Source: Hydractinia symbiolongicarpus
Taxonomy: Eukaryota; Cnidaria; Hydrozoa; Anthoathecata; Hydractiniidae
NCBI RefSeq assembly: GCF_029227915.1
Contig: NC_079876.1
Span: forward strand, 9,302,001 to 9,366,000
Direction: 5' to 3'
Length of the DNA: 64,000 nt
Shown: piece by piece, positions 56,507 to 64,000 of the stretch
Layout: every line of letters begins with the position of its first letter
Position numbering within the stretch: position 1 is the stretch's first letter
Translations under genes and position numbers: made by a program
Notes under the pieces: model-generated
Seen by the model: the letters and a program-made list of their open reading frames with translations, nothing else
What the model was told of the DNA's origin: nothing
The model's database searches: none

Positions 56507-59500
56507 CAGTCCGTTTGAGTTACAATGGTTGGGTCACATATACGTACCAACATGTATTTAGCGATATTTATCTGTTATTACTAGGTTGCATCGCTTTTAA
56601 CAGTGAAACGATTGAATGTGGGACTTAATTGAACTAACTTTGGACTGTTACCTGATAAATGTGATAAATGTGACAATTGGACTCCAAGATATAACATTCA
56701 TCTTAATTTGACATGATTGCCGGAACTGAGCAATTACACTGGGCGCTGTGGTAGCGCTTCATTTAAAAATTTAGATAAAAAAATCATTCTTTACCGTGGG
56801 ACCAATCCTAGCCGTTATTGCGCGCTGAAGAAATAGCGAAAGTTTCAAAAACTACATTTTATTGACTTTCTAACGATGTCAATCCGTTTGAGTTACAACG
56901 GTTGGGTTACATATTCGTGCCAACATGTATTTAGCGATATTTTTCTGGTATTACTAGATTGCATCCCTTTTACCAATGAAACGATTCACTGTGTGACTTA
57001 ATTGAACTAAATTTGGACTGTGACCTGATACATGTGATAAATGAGAGAATTGGACACAAAGAAATATCATTCTTTTTAATTTCACGTAATTGCTGGAACT
57101 CAGCGTTTACACTGGGCGCTGTGGTAGCACTTCATTTAAAAATTTAGATAAACAAGTCATTTTTGCTGTGGGACCAATCCTAGCCGTTAACACGCGCAGA
57201 AGAAATAGCGACAGTTTCAAAAACTACATTTCATTGACTTTCTAACGGTATCAATCCGCTTCAGTTTCAACGGTTGCGTCACATACTCGTACCAACATGT
57301 GTTTAGCGATATTTCTCTCATATTACTAGATTGCATCCCTTTTACCAATGAAACGATTCACTGTGGGACTTAATTGAACTAACTTTGGACTGTGACCTGA
57401 TACATGTGATAAATGAGAGAATTGGACACAAAGAAATATCATTCTTTTTAATTTCACGTAATTGCTGGAACTCAGCGTTTACACTGGGCGCTGTGGTAGC
57501 GCTTCATTTAAAAATTTAGATGAATAAGCTATTTTTTACTGTGGGACCAATCCTAGCCGTTATCGCGCGCTGAAGAAATAGCGACAGTTTCAAGAACTGC
57601 ATTACATTGACTTTCTAACGGTGTCAGTCCGTTTGAGTTACAATGGTTGGGTCACATATTCGTACCAACATGTATTTAGCGATATTTATCTGTTATTACT
57701 AGGTTGCATCGCTTTTAACAGTGAAACGATTGAATGTGGGACTTAATTGAACTAACTTTGGACTGTTACCTGATAAATGTGATAAATGTGACAATTGGAC
57801 TCCAAGATATAACATTCATCTTAATTTGACATGATTGCCGGAACTGAGCGATTACACTGGGCGCTGTGGTAGCGGTTCATTTAAAAATTTAGATAAAAAA
57901 ATCATTCTTTACCGTGGGACCAATCCTAGCCGTTATTGCGCGCTGAAGAAATAGCGAAAGTTTCAAAAACTACATTTTATTGAATTTCTAAGGATGTCAA
58001 TCCGTTTGAGTTACAACGGTTGGGTCACATATTCGTACTAACATGTATTTAGCGATATTTTTCTGGTATTACTAGATTGCATCCCTTTTACCAATGAAAC
58101 GATCCACTGTGGGACTTAATTGAACTAACTTTGGACTGTGACCTGATACATGTGATAAATGAAAGAATTGGACTCAAAGAAATAACATTCTTTTTAATTT
58201 GACGTAATTGCTGGAACTCAGCGTTTACACTGGGCGCTGTGGTAGCACTTAATTTAAAAATTTAGATAAACAAGTCATTTTTGCTGTGGGACCAATCCTA
58301 GCCGTTATCGCGCGCTGAAGAAATAGCGAAAGTTTCAAAAACTACATTTTATTGACTTTCTAACGATGTCAATCCGTTTGAGTTACAACGGTTGGGTTAC
58401 ATATTCGTGCCAACATGTATTTAGCGATATTTTTCTGGTATTACTAGATTGCATCCCTTTTACCAATGAAACGATTCACTGTGGGATTTAATTGAACTAA
58501 ATTTGGACTGTGACCTGATACATGTGATAAATGAGAGAATTGGACACAAAGAAATATCATTCTTTTTAATTTCACGTAATTGCTGGAACTCAGCGTTTAC
58601 ACTGGGCGCTGTGGTAGCACTTCATTTAAAAATTTAGATAAACAAGTCATTTTTGCTGTGGGACCAATCCTAGCCGTTAACACGCGCAGAAGAAATAGCG
58701 ACAGTTTCAAAAACTACATTTCATTGACTTTCTAACGGTATCAATCTGCTTCAGTTTCAACGGTTGCGTCACATACTCGTACCAACATGTGTTTAGCGAT
58801 ATTTCTCTCATATTACTAGATTGCATCCCTTTTACCAATGAAACGATTCACTGTGGGACTTAATTGAACTAACTTTGGACTGTGACCTGATACATGTGAT
58901 AAATGAGAGAATTGGACACAAAGAAATATCATTCTTTTTAATTTCACGTAATTGCTGGAACTCAGCGTTTACACTGGGCGCTGTGGTAGCGCTTCATTTA
59001 AAAATTTAGATGAATAAGCTATTTTTTACTGTGGGACCAATCCTAGCCGTTATCGCGCGCTGAAGAAATAGCGACAGTTTTAAGAACTGCATTACATTGA
59101 CTTTCTAACGGTGTCAGTCCGTTTGAGTTACAATGGTTGGGTCACATATTCGTACCAACATGTATTTAGCGATATTTATCTGTTATTACTGGGTTGCATC
59201 GCTTTTAACAGTGAAACGATTGAATGTGGGACTTAATTGAACTAACTTTGGACTGTTACCTGATAAATGTGATAAATGTGACAATTGGACTCCAAGATAT
59301 AACATTCATCTTAATTTGACATGATTGCCGGAACTGAGCGATTACACTGGGCGCTGTGGTAGCGGTTCATTTAAAAATTTAGATAAAAAAATCATTCTTT
59401 ACCGTGGGACCAATCCTAGCCGTTATTGCGCGCTGAAGAAATAGCGAAAGTTTCAAAAACTACATTTTATTGAATTTCTAAGGATGTCAATCCGTTTGAG

Positions 59501-62500
59501 TTACAACGGTTGGGTCACATATTCGTACCAACATGTATTTAGCGATAATTTTCTGGTATTACTAGATTGCATCCTTTTTACCAATGAAACGATTCACTGT
59601 GGGACTTAATTGAACTAACTTTGGACTGTGACCTGATACATGTGATAAATGAAAGAATTGGACTCAAAGAAATAACATTCTTTTTAATTTGACGTAATTG
59701 CTGGAACTCAGCGTTTACACTGGGCGCTGTGGTAGCACTTCATTTAAAAATTTAGATAAACAAGTCATTTTTGCTGTGGGACCAATCCTAGCCGTTATCG
59801 CGCGCTGAAGAAATAGCGACAGTTTCAAAAACTGCATTTCCCTGACTTTCTATCGATGTCAGTCCGCTTGAGTTACAACGGTTGGGTCACATATTCGTAC
59901 CAACATGTATTTAGCGATATTTATCTGTTATTACTAGGTTGCATCGCTTTTAACAGTGAAACGATTGATGTGGGACTTAATTGAACTAACTTTGGACTGT
60001 TACCTGATAAATGTGATAAATAAGACAATTGGACTCCAAGAAATAACATTCTTCTTAATTAGACTTGTTTGCCTGAACTCAGCGATTACACTGGGCGCTG
60101 CGGTAGCGCTTTATTTAAAAATTTAGATTCATAAGCCTTTTTTTACTGTGGGACCAATCCTAGCCGTTATCGCGCGCTGAAGAAATAGCGACAGTTTCAA
60201 AAACTGCATTACATTGACTTTCTAACGGTGTCAGTCCGTTTGAGTTACAATGGTTGGGTCACATATTCGTACCAACATGTATTTAGCGATATTTATCTGT
60301 TATTACTAGGTTGCATCGCTTTTAACAGTGAAACGATTGAATGTGGGACTTAATTGAACTAACTTTGGACTGTTACCTGATAAATGTGATAAATGTGACA
60401 ATTGGACTCCAAGATATAACATTCATCTTAATTTGACATGATTGCCGGAACTGAGCGATTACACTGGGCGCTGTGGTAGCGGTTCATTTAAAAATTTAGA
60501 TAAGAAAATCATTCTTTACCGTGGGACCAATCCTATCCGTTATTGCGCGCTGAAGAAATAGCGAAAGTTTCAAAAACTACATTTTATTGACTTTCTAACG
60601 ATGTCAATCCGTTTGAGTTACAACGGTTGGGTCACATATTCGTACCAACATGTATTTAGCGATATTTTTCTGGTATTACTAGATTGCATCCCTTTTACCA
60701 ATGAAACAATTCACTGTGGGACTTAATTGAACTAACTTTGGACTGTGACCTGATACATGTGATAAATGAGAGAATTGGACTCAAAGAAATAACATTCTTT
60801 TTAATTTGACGTAATTGCTGGAACTCAGCGTTTACACTGGGCGCTGTGGTAGCACTTCATTTAAAAATTTAGATAAACAAGTCATTTTTGCTGTGGGATC
60901 AATCCTAGCCGTTATCGCACGCTGAAGAAATAGCGACAGTTTCAAAAACTGCATTACATTGACTTTCTAACGGTGTCAGTCCGTTTGAGTTACAATGGTT
61001 GGGTCACATATTCGTACCAACATGTATTTAGCGATATTTTTCTGATATTACTAGATTGCTTCGCTTTTAACAATGAAACGATTGACTGTGGGACTTAATT
61101 GAACTGATTTTGGGCTGTGACCTTATAAATGCGAAAGTGAGACAATTGAACTCCAAGAAGTAACATTCTTCTTGACTTGATATGATTGCCGCAACTCAGC
61201 GATTACACCGGGCGCTGTGGTAGCGCTTCATTTAAAAATTAAGATAAAAAAGTTACTTTTTAACTGTTGGATCAATCCTAGCCGGTAGCGCACGCTGAAG
61301 AAATAGCGACAGTTTCAAATACTACATTTCACTGACTTTCTATCGATGTCAGTCCGCTTGAGTTACAACGGTTGGGTCACATATTCGTACCAACATGTAT
61401 TTAGCGATATTTATCTGTTATTACTAGGTTGCATCGCTTTTAACAGTGAAACGATTGAATGTGGGACTTAATTGAACTAATTTTGGACTGTTACCTGATA
61501 AATGTGATAAATAAGACAATTGGACTCCAAGAAAAAACATTCTTCTTAATTAGACTTGTTTGCCTGAACTCAGCGATTACACTGGGCGCTGTGGTAGCGC
61601 TTTATTTAAAAATTTAGATTAATAAGCCTTTTTTTACTGTGGGACCAATCCTAGCCGTTATCGCGCGCTGAAGAAATAGCGACAGTTTCAAAAACTGCAT
61701 TACATTGACTTTCTAACGGTGTCAGTCCGTTTGAGTTACAATGGTTGGGTCACATATTCGTACCAACATGTATTTAGCGATATTTATCTGTTATTACTAG
61801 GTTGCATCGTTTTTAACAGTGAAACGATAGAATGTGGGACTTAATTGAACTAACTTTGGACTGTTACCTGATAAATGTGATAAATGTGACAATTGGACTC
61901 CAAGATATAACATTCATCTTAATTTGACATGATTGCCGGAACTGAGCGATTACACTGGGCGCTGTGGTAGCGGTTCATTTAAAAATTTAGATAAAAAAAT
62001 CATTCTTTACCGTGGGACCAATCCTAGCCGTTATTGCGCGCTGAAGAAATAGCGAAAGTTTCAAAAACTACATTTTATTGACTTTCTAAGGATGTCAATC
62101 CGTTTGAGTTACAACGGTTGGGTCTCATATTCGTACCAACATGTATTTAGCGATATTTTTCTGGTATTACTAGATTGCATCCATTTTACCAATGAAACGA
62201 TTCACTGTGGGACTTAATTGAACTAACTTTGGACTGTGACCTGATACATGTGATAAATGAGAGAATTGGACTCAAAGAAATAACATTCTTTTTAATTTGA
62301 CGTAATTGCTGGAACTCAGCGTTTACACTGGGCGCTGTGGTAGCACTTCATTTAAAAATTTAGATAAACAAGTCATTTTTGCTGTGGGACCAATCCTAGC
62401 CGTTAACGCGCGCAGAAGAAATAGCGACAGTTTCAAAAACTACATTTCATTGACTTTCTAACGGTATCAATCCGCTTCAGTTTCAACGGTTGCGTCACAT

Positions 62501-64000
62501 ACTCGTACCAACATGTGTTTAGCGATATGTCTCTCATATTACTAGGTTGCATCTCTTTTAACAGTGAAACGGTTGACTGTGGGACTTAATTGAACTGATT
62601 TTGGACTGTGACGTTATAAATGTTATAAGTGAGACAAATGGACTCCAAGAATTAACATTCTTCTTAATTGGACATGATTGCCGGAACTCAGCGATTATAC
62701 TGGGCGCTGTGGTAGCGCTTCATTTAAAAGTTTAGATGAATAAGCTATTTTTTACTGTGGGACCAATCCTAGCCGTTATCGCGCGCTGAAGAAATCGCGA
62801 CAGTTTCAAAAACTGCATTACATTGACTTTCTAACGGTGTCAGTCCGTTTGAGTTACAATGGTTGGGTCACATATTCGTACCAACATGTATTTAGCGATA
62901 TTTTTCTGGTATTACTAGATTGCATCCCTTTTACCAATGAAACGATTCACTGTGGGACTTAATTGAACTAACTTTGGACTGTGACCTGATACATGTGATA
63001 AATGAGAGAATTGGACTCAAAGAAATAACATTCTTTTTAATTAGACGTAATTGCTGGAACTCAGCATTTACACTGGGCGCTGTGGTAGCACTTCATTTAA
63101 AAATTTAGATAAACAAGTCATTTTTGCTGTGGGACCAATCCTAGCCGTTAACGCGCGCAGAAGAAATAGCGACAATTTCAAAAACTACATTTCATTGACT
63201 TTCTAACAGTGTCAATCCGTTTGTGCTACAACGGTTGAGTCACATATTCGTACCAACATGTATTTCGTGATATCTTTCCGGTATTACTAGGCTGTATCGC
63301 TTTTAACAGAGAAACGATTGACTGTGGGACTTAATTGAACTAATTTTGGACTGTGACGTTATAAATGTTATAAGTGAGACAATTGGACTCCAAGAAATAA
63401 CATTCATCTTAATTTGACATGATTGCCGGAACTCAGCGATTACACTGGGCGCTTTGGTAGCGCTTCATTTAAAAATTTAGATAAATAAGTCATTCTTTAC
63501 CGTGGGACCAATCCTAGCCGTTATCGCGCGCTGAAGAAATAGCGACAGTTTCAAATGCTGCATTACATTTACTTTCTAACGGTGTCAGTCCGTTTGAGTT
63601 ACAATGGTTGGGTCACATATTCGTACCAACATGTATTTAGCGATATTTTTCTGATATTACTAGATTGCTTCGCTTTTAACAATGAAACTATTGACTGTGG
63701 GACTTAATTGAACTGATTTTGGGCTGTGACCTTATAAATGTGAAAGTGAGACAATTGAACTCCAAGAAGTAACATTATTCTTGATTTGACATGATTGCCG
63801 CAACTCAGCGATTACACCGGGCGCTGTGGTAGCGCTTCATTTAAAAATAAAGATGAAAAAGTTACTTTTTAACTGTTGGATCAATCCTAGCCGGTAGCGC
63901 ACGCTGAAGAAATAGCGACAGATTGAAATACTACATTTCACTGACTTTCTATCGATGTCAGTCCGTTTGAGTTACAACGGTTTGGTCACATATTCGTACC
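56507..64000. repeat. Satellite array, ~372-bp monomer, right block
   Basis: Satellite resumes at CAGTCCGTTT (phase 0 of the monomer) straight after the truncated polymerase. The roughly 20 monomers belong to subfamilies largely different from those at the end of the left block, with common variants such as TACTAGATTGCATCCCTTTTACC, ACAATGGTTGGG and TCTGTTATTACTAGG. A four-monomer unit is duplicated at an offset of 1490 bp (GGACACAAA at 57052 and 58542). No genes or other features seen. Confidence 0.96.

Noticed and set aside
56407-56628. Plus-strand frame crossing the right junction
   Set aside because: It joins antisense polymerase to satellite and cannot be an ancestral gene.

Overview
The window is a long eukaryotic satellite array interrupted by one large, decaying Polinton/Maverick-type virus-like transposon. 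About 50.2 kb is satellite DNA with a period near 372 bp: 1-42731 (roughly 115 monomers) and 56507-64000 (roughly 20). It holds no genes, only variants of one monomer and local multi-monomer duplications. A family B DNA polymerase, a DDE integrase, an FtsK/HerA-type packaging ATPase and a jelly-roll-type capsid protein in one block identify the insert as a Polinton. The host is most likely an invertebrate animal; I cannot name the species.

The insert occupies about 42732-56506. Its left end begins with a gene-free stretch carrying CRE-like and NRF-1-like palindromes. Rightward genes follow: two fragments of a first DNA polymerase lineage, a small OB-fold-like protein broken by a stop, and a SAP/HeH-like protein. 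The middle has a membrane protein and a penton-like candidate (both leftward), a conserved protein broken by two stops (rightward), a coiled-coil membrane protein and a small acidic protein (leftward), then the major capsid candidate and an integrase fused to a membrane/coiled-coil segment (rightward). The right third reads leftward: BRO-N protein, a frameshifted unknown, the packaging ATPase (broken), two small membrane proteins, a structured gene-free stretch, a Fic protein (broken), another membrane protein (frameshifted) and a second DNA polymerase lineage. That last gene is cut off by satellite, so the right terminus and right inverted repeat are missing. No adenain-like protease was recognised.

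Most capsid and membrane genes and the integrase are still open, while both polymerases, the ATPase, Fic and several others are broken. The copy should therefore be unable to replicate or package itself.

Beyond the genes, four patterns stand out. (1) A 16-28 bp sequence occurs nine times, always in the same orientation, inside unrelated proteins on both strands and between genes; read on the minus strand it encodes DRLAAQ(Q/H)E. (2) Hairpins lie at all three convergent gene junctions and after several other stop codons, and two of them are inverted copies of each other. (3) A TAATAAA-like motif lies immediately before many start codons. (4) A perfect 22-bp palindrome contains the start codons of two divergent genes.
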